From Labia minor (lineage: Eukaryota; Arthropoda; Insecta; Dermaptera; Spongiphoridae), in the NCBI GenBank assembly GCA_963082975.1, contig OY720349.1, positions 64,850,501 through 64,914,500 on the forward strand: a stretch of 64,000 nt of DNA, given 5' to 3'. The notes under the pieces are model-generated. The model made no database searches, was not told the DNA's origin, and was given only the letters and a program-made list of their open reading frames with translations. Shown in pieces: positions 1 to 12,339 of this stretch (position 1 is the stretch's first letter; each line of letters starts with the position of its first letter). The position numbers and the translations under genes were made by a program.

Positions 1-1593
1 TAATCTTGATTTATAAAATCTAAAACAAGCAAAATTTACCTGCGTGTGTATATAATAATTTTACAATTATACTAAAAATTGATGATCTGTTTGTAATAGA
101 GAATCTAGAAAATGAAAGAAGGTTTATAAATTATTCATTTCCCCGTCCAGCACACAATTAATATTCTAATTTAAACTGTTTCACTAATTACTAATCCAAT
201 TCATAATCATAATCATTGATGTTGATGACAATAATAATAAATTATTCTATTTCATCATGGAGTTACAATAATATAGATAATTTTTCTACATACCCAAATA
301 GTTTTAAGAGTGATCGCTTAAATGATAAGAAGTTGATATTATTCAGTGACTTCTAGTGGCGAGTAAATAACATAAAAAACTGTTATGAAAAAATATTAAA
401 TGCGAACTTCCTATTAATCTTATTATATCATTATGTTGTATTGTATAAAGATTTAAAAAAATGACTTTCATTTCTGAAATCAAATACCGAACCGACCGAC
501 GGTTTGAAGTAAATTATTTTCCAGCTACAGAAACAATTTCAAATAATTTTAATATATCTATTAATGTAATAAAAAACATATAGGCATATAACATAAATAT
601 TTTAAATTTTATTTTATTTATAATATATATGTAAGACCAGGCTGTGACGTCATGAATGGCTGGATGACGTCATATAATTTTAAATTAAGAAAAAACTAAT
701 AAAGATGATTTTTCTCGAGGATAAAACCAATACAAAGTGCATGATTCGTGGTGATATGTAAAAAATCTCCTCATGTGAAATTTGGTGTGAAAATAACCCT
801 TCCCTTCCTATCGTCGATCGGTAATACTACCACATCCGATTTCCGGATTTGCACCAAAAGTTGATCCATTCATCAAACTGATGCATTAAGTAAATATAAC
901 AAATTTCATCAAAATCGTTTGAGCCGTTCAAGCTGTACACATCTAAACGGACGGACGGACAGACATCATGCTAAAAATACATTTTTCTGTTAAGAAAATG
1001 CTTGATTCGTGGAGAAATGTAAAAATCCCCACATGTGAAATTTGGTGTGAAAACAATACCTCCCTTACTATCGTCGGTCGGTAAAAATAGATAAAATTTT
1101 TCAGCTATCTAATATATGAGACTTATTACAATTTTAATTAAAATTGACCTTTAACATTATTAATATTAATATTATTATCGTCGGTCGGTAAAAATTATAT
1201 ATAATTAGAATTCTTCTAAACTTGATAAAATTTAAACATAATTAAATTTATCATTATTTGGGTACTTTATTTTTAAAATAGAATTTTTAAGTTACCATTT
1301 TTATATGAAAAAGAATCAATTTAATAAATTTTGAATAGAGAAAATATAAAATAGGTTCAAATATTTTGTACATAAAATTTTATTTTGATTGTTGATGGAT
1401 GTATAGTCAAAGCTATTGTGTTTATTATCCCTTGCGTGGTTTATTTGTACAAACCACTATTTGTTCTATATGTATATATAGTCTTCTTTTGTATATCTTG
1501 TATAAGTATAAACTAAATATATTTGAATGTATAAATGAGTAAGTGAGTGGTGGGGAGACTCTCTAAAGTTTATTCTTGTTATCGTATCTCTAG
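1..1593. other. Upstream intron or flank of the aminopeptidase gene
   Basis: AT-rich sequence with no exon that I can recognise. It holds one copy of the CCGACCGACG repeat family (481-1,092) and a second short copy of that family's end motif (TCGTCGGTCGGTAA) near 1,180-1,193. The N-terminal half of the aminopeptidase, including the expected GxMEN exopeptidase motif, is not visible. It should lie left of the window, which would make this stretch an intron. Confidence 0.5.
481..1092 (+). mobile_element. CCGACCGACG repeat family, copy 1 (5'-truncated)
   Basis: The copy starts inside the left end (CCGAACCGACCGACGG) and runs to the right end (TATCGTCGGTCGGTAA). The two ends are short inverted repeats of each other. 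It contains two palindromic TGACGTCA sites (645-652 and 665-672), a short ACGG/ACAG tandem, and two copies of an internal module around ATTCGTGG..AATCTCC. There is no coding capacity. It looks like a non-autonomous DNA element. Other copies lie at 4.3, 20.3, 29.4, 33.4, 49.0 and 49.8 kb. Confidence 0.75.
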
Positions 1594-4500
1594 AGAAGGT
1601 GATTTGGTGGCAACGGGAGTTAAAGAGAAAGACGCCCATTGGGGTCCCTGGTTGCTCACTTCCGAAATCGAAAACCAATGGTTCCGACATCTCATCACTC
1701 CAGCTTCATGGCGAGACGCCCGGATTGGCAAAGCCCTTGCCGATTTCTTAACTACCCGACATATGTTACAGGTACCTTCGCGAATCCATTCTCCGTTATT
1801 TTTTTTTCTTCTTCTTTAAATATCTATCCACGTTCATATGTCATTTTAGCTTGAATTGAAACACGCTAAAAATTGGAAATCCGCTATCGATTATTCACTG
1901 TATTATAAATATAGTAAACCGCAATTGAATCAACGGACATCCGATGAAGGGATTGTACGAAAAAGTAAGTAAAATTTATTTCCTTTCACTCACACTATTG
2001 GATCACTTAACTTTTTTCATAAATTTAAAATTTAAATTCAAAAATTGGTTCATAATAAATATGTTAATCTCCATCAATATATTTTAGCCATTTTCTATAG
2101 AATAAAAATAATATTTGATAAATATTCCCAATATAATAAACTGTCAAAAACAATAACAAATAACAATTATATATCGAACACGATAATAAAAATTGGATCT
2201 ATAAAAGTCCTAAAATATAGTTATAATTATGAAATATAACTAGAGGGTGAAAATAGCAAAGAAATATAAAAATAGGAGAAGGGAAGATTAATGACAAGTT
2301 TATTTATAAGATATCATTTCACACTGAAATTAAGTTTATATTTTCATAAAGCTGATATAATTGAATAAAAATATAAAATTAAGTGGGTGTAAAATTTGAG
2401 TCAATAAATATAAAATACAATAATATTTATTTATTCTAATATTTACTTCCTCCACCCGGAAATTTGGTATACATTTCGCGATTTTTGTGGTCTAGAAATG
2501 AAGTTTACATTTGAAAAAAAAAATACTAAAACTAAAAATTAAACATGATAAGTATATTAACTATTTTAGTAAAACTATAATTAAATTTATTAAATTAAAT
2601 AAGAATAATTTTGTTCCAATACTTGCTAAATTTAATTAAATGCAGGAGCAATATCATTGATTGCACCTTGTTTTCTTTCATGTGCTGTAATAATTTTTCT
2701 AAGGATACCGCGACGTTGTTCTGTGGTCAATTGTTTATATTTGGAATCTCTTGTTTCCAAGTTTATCAATTGATTTACTAATTTTATTGATCATAAAAAC
2801 AATGAGCTTTGATGCAAGAAGAATATGACACATGTCAATTATATTATGTTATATTACTTTTAATATATACCATAATAATATAATGAATGTTGTCATTTGT
2901 TTTCTATATTCACGATAAACTAGAATTTTTACTATCTCGCCAGTGTGTGTGTGTGTGTCTGTGTGTGTATGTAGACAAGATTACGCAAATCGGGTTGAGC
3001 TAGAATAATGAAATTTGGTATACGGGCATTATTCAAAATTCGTAGGTTTCTATTAACTTTTGAGAAATGTAGCTCAACCGGAAGAGGGTCATTACCTACA
3101 AGGTTTTGATTTTTCTTTCCTCTAAAGTGACCGTAAAAATAAAGATATATGTTTGATAGTTTTTCACATGATTAAAAATTGTATAAAACTGCTATATATA
3201 GAATTTCAGCTTGATTTAATCGCTGAAAATACCGGAATTAATTTTTTAACACTGCAAATCTCACGCGCCAACACGTGACGTGGTGCCATCAACAAAAAGC
3301 CAAACATGCGCTGCTTTAATAAATATTATTTATTAATTTTAATTTATAATTAATTAAATTGAATTTAAATATAATATATGTTAATTAATCCAATTCAAAT
3401 TTGCGAGATAGTCGAATGGAGACACTCCAGCTTATTTTTAAATTTATACTATTTTTCCGGACAGATGAAGTATTATTTATTAATTTTATTATTCTATTTT
3501 TTATTATATTATCATTATATTAATTTATTTATTTTAATATTTTTTCAATTTTTACAGCAATTTTCTTATTTCGAATGTTGTCTTATACGTTGTCCGCTAA
3601 TACATTCCAATCAGCGATCAGAAAAATGATTCAAGAAAAGTAGATATCTATAAATAATTATTAAAATTAAATTAAAAACAAGGTTAAAACACGTTTAATA
3701 ATTGTTTTTCTATTTTTAAGACGATTTGGAACATATACTGAAACACAATTATGGAATACACTATCAGAACAAGCCTGGCATGATAACACATTAGATGAGA
3801 AAATCCAAGTATGGGACATCGCTCAAGCTTGGATTACTTATGATCGATTTCCTGTCGTTACAATCAAACGAAACTATGAAGGGAAAACAGCTGAAGTGAA
3901 ACAGGTGAGCATGGAGAAAAAGAGAGAGAAAAAGTGAATGAATATAAATATAAATTCTATCAATGCCATCATATTTAATCTAAAATTACGATTGACGATT
4001 TACGATTTAATAAATAATTGAAAAATAATAAAATATAAATAAAAACATTAAATTTCTGGCTGAGTATGGCCTGCAGAGTTAGTAGAATCATTCTCTTAAT
4101 CTTTGTCTTGATATTTTCGTTTGGCAGTTATAGATGTTATTTACAAATATTCCAAAGACCTAAAAATTAATTTCATAGCTTTAATTTAAATACTTTATTT
4201 ATTTTTATTTAACAAATGTAATATACTTAAATGTTTTTTTCATAATTAATATATTATAATGTTGTTTTTTATTTAAATATTCAAGTTATCCCAAAGGAAT
4301 AATTAGAAGTGGTTACGTACTTTTTGTCAACCGACGATAGGAACCCAAATTTCACATGTGGAGATTTTTACATATCTTAACAGAAAAATGTATTTTTAGC
4401 ATGATGTCTGATCGTCCGTCTGTTGTGTGTCCGTATAGACGTGTACAGCTTGAAATTTGGTATATTTACTTAATGCATCAGTAGCATGAATTCATCAACT

Positions 4501-7500
4501 TTTGGTGTATATCTGGGAATCGGAAGTGATAGTTAACATAGTATTAATTTCATATTCATTGTCGGAAAATATTTCACATAAAATATAGTAGTAATTAATA
4601 ATTGAGTAATTAAACTAAAAATAAAAACCAAAATAATATAAGTTGGTCATTTTAATTCAAGTTTTAAAAATATTTTTTTGATCCTTTATATATATTGTAT
4701 AATGATGTTTGGAAATTAATTTATTTCAAATCGTCGGTCGGTTCTTTGCCTGGCCACAACTCAGTTTTTTAATAAAAAACAGAACCAAATGTAAAACTTA
4801 TAAGGAAAGTCTCTTTTGACAAAATTTTATAAAATCCAAATGAAATATATTTTATTAAAATAGCACAGCGTTATAAAAAAATCTGATAATGGTAACTCAA
4901 AAATTTTGGGAAAAATAATCTAATACATTAGCAGGTGGGCTGAAAGTTTGTAGACTAGAATAGAAAAATTTTTTTTTTTTGATATAATTTGTTTTTATTA
5001 TTCAATATAGTTCCCTTCGAGAGCGATACAGCGATTATAGTGGTCATATAATTTTTCGATACCATTTTTATAATATGATTTGTCTTTAGACCGCAAGCCT
5101 ATTTTGAGGAAATAGGTTTGCGGTCCACTCGGCTGACTGTCGATTGGACTCCGGTGTAAAATGATAGAGCCACGTTTCATCCATAGTCACATATCGACGC
5201 GAAAATTCGGATTTATTAGGTTTGAACACCCCAAACACTCCTTAGAATCGTCGATTCGTTGTTGATTTTGGTCGATTGTCAGCTCGCGCGGCACCCACTT
5301 TGAACAGAGCTTTCATATATCTATATATTCGTGCACGATATGACCAACACGTTCCTTTGATATCTTTAGGTTCTCAGCCCTCTCACTCAACTTCACTTTT
5401 ACGATTATCAAAAATTATTTTGTGGACTTTTTTGATGTTTTTATCGGTAACAGCCTCTTTGGGGCGTCAAATTCCTTTTTTTCCATTTTTTCAAATTAAC
5501 AAAAGTTCTTTCACAAAAATATTATAATTCTATAACTCCGATACTAATTGTGCAATAGCTGTCAAATTTATACAAGCGTCTAGGGGTAACTAAAAATGTG
5601 TCAGCCTACGAACTTTTCAGTCTCCACCTGTTAATTCTATTTTAATTATTTAAATTTCAAAAATATTAATTGCATTTAAATTTATGTATCTTATTGTCTT
5701 GATTTTGAAGAGGGAAGCCTGAGTTGAAATCAGTATTGTAATTTGGTTTTATTTGATCATTTTGAAAAATATTTACAAAAAACGAGTAATATTATTTTAT
5801 TAATTTAATATGAAATATTGAAATAAATATAATAAACCTAAAATATATATCTAATAAAAATTAAAATTTTAATATACTAATGTAAAATAGAAAAACCCGT
5901 TCTAAATATACCATAAGTAGTAGATTTAGATGGACAACAAGATAAACCTCTTACCTGATTGTTTTAAGTTAAATAAAATGATATCAACATGAATACATAA
6001 TCACATTTTTAAGATTTAAAATAAACTTAATTTTATTTAATTTCATTTTTAATAAATAAATCTTTTTAATAATAAAAAAATAATTTAAATATGTAGGCTG
6101 GTAGGCATACTTTATTCATTCATTCAATTATTTATTCAAATTTTATTTCTAAATAATTCCTTAATAATTATTTAAATAAATATTTAAATATTCATTATAT
6201 TAATTAGTTTTCTTTAAAATCTTTTTTATGATTGAGTTGAGTTGAAAATATTACTTGTATTAATTCATGATCAAATTAAATATTGATTATATATATGATT
6301 CAGTTAAATATAAAATGTCTGTCACTTTCTTTTCAGCACATGTTCTTGAGAGAAAGACCACACCGTCCCGCTCAAGGGTTGTTCCTTTATTGGTGGATCC
6401 CAATTATGTACCTCACTCCTAATCAACTCGATCCGGCAGATATTCGTCCAGTCACCTGGTTAAGCACCAATGAAACTCATATCGAGAACCTTCCTGATGC
6501 TAAAGACTTCATCATTGTCAATCCAGAGGAAATTGGTAACTGATTTATTTGACATAATATTATATCTATTTTATTTTTCTATAATATTTTTCATAATTTA
6601 TCGTAATTAATAAATAGATATGTTTTATTCTTCCCTTTTCAGGTATGTTTATGGTAAATTATGATGAAGTTAATTGGCGGCTACTTATTGATTACCTTGG
6701 TTCTGATAAACGTGTTACAATACCAAGTATTACACGAGCGAAATTATTACATGATGCTTGGAATTTGGCTCTTGGAGGTGAATTGAGTTTCACTGTACCG
6801 CTTGAACTAACCAAATTAATGCAAAAAAATGAAAATTCGCCAGCTGTGTGGCATGTACTCATGACAATGCGTGAACATGTCACAAGGATGTTGTCCGGTA
6901 CCGCCTATTGTACACCACTAGAAGTTAGTCTGATATTCTTATTATTTATTATAATTATCTTTTTTATTATTATTATTCAATTCTCTCTTTTAAATAATAG
7001 ATTATATCTCAATATCTATGATCATTTGTAAATTAACAATAATTATTTATAGATATTTAATTATTACTATTCTTTTTAGTAATATGAATATATGAAATGG
7101 TATGGTATGAAATGGTATATTTTAAAATAATGATTTTATCAATCAACCAATAGACAAAAGCTCAAATCATGTTTAAAAAAAATGTTATTTGTATAAAAAT
7201 ATACTATATAATTTTATTTTTCAAGACTAGAATATTTTATACAAGTTTGGTTATATTATAAAACCATTCATTTATTTCAACCATCTTATTTTTGTATTTT
7301 GTTTATTTATTAATTATTTATTTGTTTGTTTTGTTTTATAGCTAATGTTCTTTGATATGATCAATAATTTGAATAATACGCTTTCGAATGGGACAGCAAT
7401 TCAAGAAGAAAATAAAACACTTCTTGCGGAAGCAAGACGCAATTTATGTGAAATGGGCCATTCATCTTGTCTTGAGGTTGCTGGTGCCGCCTGGAAGCTT

Positions 7501-10500
7501 TGGGCTCTAAGTGATGATGCACCCTGGTCAGTAATTCTTACATTCACAATTTTATAATTTTTTAAATATTTAATTTATTACAAATCAATAATAATAGAGA
7601 CCATGTTGTTTTCCGGAAGATCAAAAATATTAATTTTATTTGAAATTTATTAATTATTTATAGTACTTTGTCATATGATCCAAAAATCTTGAATTTCAAA
7701 AATTAAAGTGAGGTCAAATCTCACGTTAAAAAATTAATTTGAATTAATCTCAAGTTAAAAATTTTAAAAATAAATAAAATATAGGTTTTTGTTTCATTTA
7801 CTTTGGTGATCTAAGCATATTTATTATCAGTATTCTATTTTCCAGTTAATGGCGACTTGGCCGATTCTTTGTCAATCTCAATAGAAACACTGAAATTCAG
7901 TTTTTCTCTTTAATATTTCCCACGAATCTTTTTGATGAAAAAATGTATTTTTTTTTATCTATTTAGAGTTAAAATAAATTTACATTCTGGAAATATTTGA
8001 ATATTAAATATCGGAAACTGTCTATTGTCATTATTGGTGGAGAATCTTGGAATTTTTAAATCTTTTATTTTTGTTTCAATTTTTTTCTTTTATTTTTTTC
8101 TTCTATGCATGAATAAATTATTGCATAGGATATAAATAATTAAATTATTAAAGCTTTGGTGGTTGTTTTTATTTATAAGGGAATTTTGTAAATAAAACCA
8201 CATATTGATATTTGTTATTGTAAATTTATTCAAAAAATATACACAACGTTTCGATTGTTACTTCTGCAATCGTTATCAAGCGAGTGCACTGTTCGAGCGT
8301 CCAGTGACGAGTGACGAATGATACTTAATATAAGACCTAGGTCGCCAACCAGATGGCGCTCGGAACGTGCTTACAAATTCAAAATTACAGGAGAAAAAAG
8401 AATTAGCATAAGTAGCAATCGAAACGTTGTGTATATTTTTTGAATAAATTTACAATAACAAATATCAATATGTGGTTTTATTTACAAAATTCCCTTATAG
8501 GATATAAATAATTTTATAAATTAATTTTGAGAAAGATTTCAATTTTTTAATGTAATATTTTTTTAGGCCCGATGCTCAACATTTTTGTGTAATGTCTCGC
8601 TATGGTAATACTGAACAATGGGAACTTGCTTGGCAAAAATTAACTCATTTTTCAAATAAACAATCACAATCGGATAGATCGTTACTTTTATCCAGAATGG
8701 CTGCTTGTACTAAAGATAATAGACTTCTTTTCAAGTAAGTCTTTATTTCTACCTGCTGTTTTTACTATCAATGCAATTTTGATAAAATGAAAATTTCAAT
8801 GCTACTTATTTAAATAAAAAAAACAAAACAAAATAAACAATTTTGGAAATGTTCAACAATAAAGATTTTTGATATTTTAGATTAGTGAGAGCGGTGTTTC
8901 TCGAAGGTGAACAAGCTGGTTTTAATGAAAGAGATGCTCGGATGGTCGCTAATGTATTTAGTGGAAATCATGTGGGCGCCCTCGCAATACAAGAGCTATT
9001 TGCTTCTAATTGGGATACGCTGGCCGAAAAGTAATTGCATATCATTTTTATAATAAATTATATTTAATTTCTTCTTTATTTAAATTAGAAATGTATTTTA
9101 CTAGTGAGTTTAGTCAATATTTAGAATCTTTTATTTAATTAATTTTTTTTTTCTTTAAAAAAATAATTGTTTTTATTTATCTACTTTTTTAATACTTACT
9201 CATGAAATCAATTTTAATTTTGAATATTTTATAGGCTATTATTATTATTATTTATTTTTTTATTATTATTATTTTCAAAATAAATAAATATTGTTTTGAA
9301 TAATATAATAAATATAATATATATTTATATATAGGTATATAACTATATATAATATAATATATAGATTTTTTAAAATTATTTCTGTTAATTTATTAATATT
9401 GTTTTTAATATTTATATATTTTATCTAACAAAGTAAAATATATATATTTCACTTAACTTACTTGAAATGAAGTTTATCATCTTTAGTATAAACAGACATT
9501 CGGGCTAAAAGTAACGATAGTAATTGTTTATTTGTAAAATGAGTTTTATGTTAAATTATTTATCTTATGATCATTAATATTATTATTTAATTTGATATTA
9601 TTTTGATGATAATTTGTTATTTCCATTTGATATTTTTAGAATGAAAGATAAGCCTGATCTATTGTATTTAATGCTTAAGACTTCAATTGAATGTATAAAG
9701 AAAAATGAGGATTTCCAAAAGGTTAGTTATATTTAAGAAGAACACAAATGATATTCGCGATAATCATACAAATTACAATACATTTTACCCATTTTGAAAT
9801 ATTTTCCTTATCAATTTCAAGAGTTCATTATCAATTTCGACCGAAGACAATGTTAGTATTTAAAATAAAAATAATAAATAAAGATACTTTAGAGGAATCC
9901 ATTAGGAAACCCTTTTAGAGTATTTCAAAGTAAATAAAATCATCTTGATAATAAAGATAATATTGATTGACATCGATTGAGCGAGTTTAATAAAAAATCA
10001 TTTGAAAAATCATAAAAGTATAAAATCACTTATGTAAAGTTGCAATCACTGTTAGCTGATTTTAGAAAAATATATATTTTATCTAAGAAATGTAATTTAT
10101 CGATCTCGTTTTAATTTTTGACTTTCTTTGGCCACATCTACTGACAAACCAACATCATTTTGTAGGACCATGTTTTATCTAAGAAAACTTAGAATCTAAG
10201 AAATCTTTTCTTTTAAAAATCGAATTCTTATTTAAATTATAATATATTACTTTTGATTGAAAAATTTCAATAGTAGAAAATTGAAAATAAATTTGATTGT
10301 GGGGGTCTTAAGTCTTAAAATTTTCTGTATGATGAGCTGAATAATTCTTTGGTTAAAATAAATAGATTTACAAATTTCTATTAAACAAGGAATGGTTATT
10401 CGTCAAAAACCTTTGAAAAATAGGATTGTCATTTCCATAAATAAATTACACTAATTGTAATTGTGAATTTCCGCTTACTCAAATACATTGTTTCAATAAA

Positions 10501-10831
10501 AAAAATGATGAGTATTGTATTCAATCAAATACTGTTTAAATGAAAGTGCATATCAAAACATTATTTAAACTCTGGTCCAAGCATGTTTACAATTAACTTT
10601 ATTTGCCATCAGCCATTTTTAAATTTATACATAAAAATAAAAAATGAAGGTATTTTTTTAAAAAAAGTTTTATTTTTATAGATATTGAATGGAAAGATTT
10701 CAAACGGTGATAGAAACTTAGAACATCTCGTGACATCTTCAACAGCAAATTTGGAAGAGGAAAGGATTTGGCGAGAACGAGCAGAGAGTGAAATCGAAAC
10801 GTGGATAAATAATCAAAAAAATTCCAAATAA
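1594..10831 (+). CDS. M1-family aminopeptidase homologue, predicted inactive (C-terminal 590 residues, 5' end outside window)
   Basis: Proposed exons: 1594-1771, 1850-1964, 3558-3639, 3721-3904, 6337-6535, 6643-6923, 7342-7526, 8567-8734, 8881-9030, 9640-9721, 10682-10831. All introns are GT..AG and all phases join, giving 590 residues and TAA. Family matches are clear: a block ending in QWFRHLIT, then FLFRMLSYTL, AWITYDRFPVVTI, LFLYWWIPIMYLT and GMFMVNYDEVNWRLL, followed by an ERAP1-C-like helical domain. Active M1 enzymes are zinc ectopeptidases that remove N-terminal residues. Here HExxH reads SEIEN, and the third zinc ligand Glu, 19 residues after the second His position, is Lys. The proton-donor Tyr region (usually SYSKG before the RML block) reads IVRKT. 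Zinc binding and catalysis are therefore very unlikely. The first exon could begin upstream of 1594, since the frame stays open to about 1547. An AATAAA lies 55 bp past the stop. Confidence 0.9.
2936..3436 (+). repeat. Interspersed repeat in aminopeptidase intron 2 (inverted copy at 44.3-44.6 kb)
   Basis: A GT-rich microsatellite (about 2,943-2,970) is followed by a TE-like tail with the phrase ATGAAATTTGGTATACGG. Positions 3,150-3,436 then match 44,347-44,640 in reverse complement. The match includes the unusual block CACGCGCCAACACGTGACGT and ends near GGAGACACTCCAGCTTAT. No coding capacity is seen. Class unknown. Confidence 0.7.
4318..4765 (-). mobile_element. CCGACCGACG repeat family, subfamily B, near full length
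   Basis: This reverse-orientation copy in aminopeptidase intron 4 begins with the right-end motif (near CAACCGACGATAGG) and ends with the left-end motif (TCGTCGGTCGGTT..TGGCCA). The half nearest the left end differs from copies at 49-50 kb but matches the copy at 20.3 kb, so at least two subfamilies share the same termini. Noncoding. Confidence 0.7.
4931..5631 (-). mobile_element. Internally deleted mariner element with broken transposase
   Basis: Imperfect terminal inverted repeats (GCAGGTGGGCTGAAA at the left; ACAGGTGGAGACTGAAA read inward from the right) are flanked by TA on both sides, the mariner target duplication. The minus strand decodes, in pieces, an N-terminal helix-turn-helix region (RPKEAVTDKNIKKVHK, then KISKERVGHIVHE), a WVPREL linker, and the transposase C-terminus (NGIEKLYDHYNRCIALEGNY). 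The central catalytic part is missing, and stops and a frameshift interrupt the rest. This is a dead relic inside aminopeptidase intron 4. Confidence 0.85.
8174..8499. mobile_element. Foldback element with ~89-bp terminal inverted repeats, Penelope-like terminal repeat signature
   Basis: Arms 8,174-8,262 and 8,411-8,499 are near-perfect inverted copies, starting TATAAGGGAATTTTGT; I see one mismatch over about 90 bp. Each arm carries ACAACGTTTCGATTG. On the minus strand the left arm plus loop contains a small hairpin (GATTG..CAATC) followed directly by GAAACGTTGT. A related copy lies at 48.48-48.61 kb. The phrase GAAACGTTG after a short stem resembles the hammerhead-bearing terminal repeats known from Penelope-like retroelements. 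That assignment is inference. It sits in an aminopeptidase intron (7,527-8,566). Confidence 0.65.
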
Positions 10832-10885
10832 ACGAATATTTTTTCATTCTTCATTACCCTTTAAATCTCATTTGTACATTTTTTA

Positions 10886-10891
10886 AATAAA
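10886..10891 (+). terminator. Poly(A) signal of the aminopeptidase gene
   Basis: AATAAA, 55 bp after the TAA stop at 10,831. Confidence 0.6.
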
Positions 10892-11404
10892 ATATTTTCA
10901 TATTAGATATATAAAACATTTATGTCAATTTTAATAAACAATCATAATGTAGATAAGGGAGACATGGGGTCCGGGTTTATTCTGAAATAAAAATAAAATT
11001 TAGAAAAAAATTAAACTGAATTATTAATTATAAATGCATAAGGCGCCAGAATTACTAATATAATACTACAGGAATGTCATTACTTTATTATGTAATTAAC
11101 TAACTTAACTTAACAAATAAATTTCAAAATGTAATATAAAATTCATGTAATCATTATGTTTAAATAAAAATGATAAATATAATAAAAAAAAATCTTTTTT
11201 CTTAAAATTATATGAAACAAATTCTTAATAATCAATTCAAAATACAAAAATTCGGGAGTGTCCTCCCCTAGACTTTCCCGCATATAAATAGGTAATTAGG
11301 TTATTATTATTATGTTTTAACAACAATAAAAATAAACAAACTAATTAATTTAAATTATAAAGTAAAATGGTTTAACACTATTATATATATTTATAATCTA
11401 CACC

Positions 11405-11690
11405 TAAAGCTATAGGTAAAATGTCACTTCCGGTAGTCCGATCATGATGAAATTTGGTATCTCAATTTTTTTCATATTTTTAAATCTATATACAAAATAT
11501 GAAGCAAATATCTCGAAGCAAACTGGTACTTTACTTGAAAGGTAAACGCAACCAGTGTAGGTAAAGTACCACTTCCGGTTAACCGATTTAGACGAAATTT
11601 TGATAGAAATCTACAAACTGTGAATAATATCGGTGTACCAAATTTGAAGTCCTAGCTTGATTAGTTTTTGAGTAAATTTGCTCACAGACA

Positions 11691-11721
<31 letters not shown>

Positions 11722-11866
11722 CACACACACAGACATAATTCGAAAAATGGTATTTTCCGACTCAGGGAGGTCTAAAACGTCAAGATCTATCGAAATCTCG
11801 AAGTCGAAATTTTTGACGATTCCAATACTTCCCTTATACGAAGTATACGGGAAAGTAAAAATTATC
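11405..11866. mobile_element. RTE-like/SINE-like TE tail
   Basis: This stretch repeats the phrases CACTTCCGGT and ACCAAATTTGAAG. It then has a (CATA)n/(CA)n tract (11,693-11,732) and ends CCCTTATACGAAGTATACGG followed by GAAAGTAAAA. This conserved tail is a recurrent arthropod repeat type. The class is uncertain and no ORF of significance is present. Confidence 0.5.
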
Positions 11867-12096
11867 GGATAGAAGTTTAGTCATTAATATATTTATTTTC
11901 TCATTTAAAAATTAATGACCCAAAGAATAAGTATGAAAAATTTTATTTAAAAAAACTTTCTCATCTTAATATATAATACAATATTAGAGAAAATATAATG
12001 CTTTTATTTGTATTTAATATTAATTTATTTACTCAGAAATAAATAAACGGGGACTTCCCGGGAAAAGCAGCCAAGTAGAAAAAACTTTTATATAAA

Positions 12097-12192
12097 TTAC
12101 CGAAGTTGTCCTTTGTGATTTTTGGACAATTCTTCGATTTTTTTCATAATGATAAATAATATAAATACCAAACAGGTCAATATGAATCTCAT
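12097..12192 (-). CDS. Possible micropeptide or first coding exon with signal/anchor helix
   Basis: The minus-strand ATG at 12,192 opens a 31-codon frame. It begins MRFILTCLVFILFIIM, a hydrophobic segment typical of a signal peptide or membrane anchor, followed by a charged tail KKIEELSKNHKGQLR and TAA. An in-frame ATG upstream (12,285) would extend it to 62 residues. CTTCG|GTAATT at the end could be a splice donor, so this may be a first exon whose partners I did not find. A TATAAAA (12,339-12,333, minus strand) stands about 20-35 bp before the likely 5' end. Base composition is less AT-rich than the flanks. No family is recognised. Confidence 0.3.
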   Translation of the reverse strand: MRFILTCLVFILFIIMKKIEELSKNHKGQLR

Positions 12193-12332
12193 TTTTGAGT
12201 CAGATCTCATACAGTATATTTCGCTCTGATTAATTTTTGTGATTGCCAAATTGCTGCTGTCGACATTCTCATGCCAGAAGATCAATAAGTTTATAAGAAG
12301 TAGCTAGAAGCTCTCGTGTGAATGCATTTTAA

Positions 12333-12339
12333 TTTTATA
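12333..12339 (-). promoter_or_regulatory. Candidate TATA box for the 12.1-12.3 kb transcript
   Basis: TATAAAA on the minus strand, followed by CATTCACACGAGAGC, an Inr-like context. In such an AT-rich region it may be chance. Its support is the non-AT-rich putative exon just downstream. Confidence 0.25.

Noticed and set aside
3378-3629. 83-codon plus-strand frame
   Set aside because: Mostly intron and repeat sequence. Its last part overlaps a real aminopeptidase exon (3,558-3,639) but in a different frame.
6283-6543. Frame starting in the intron before aminopeptidase exon 5
   Set aside because: Only 6,337-6,535 is exon. The start lies in AT-rich intron before a clear CTTTTCAG acceptor.
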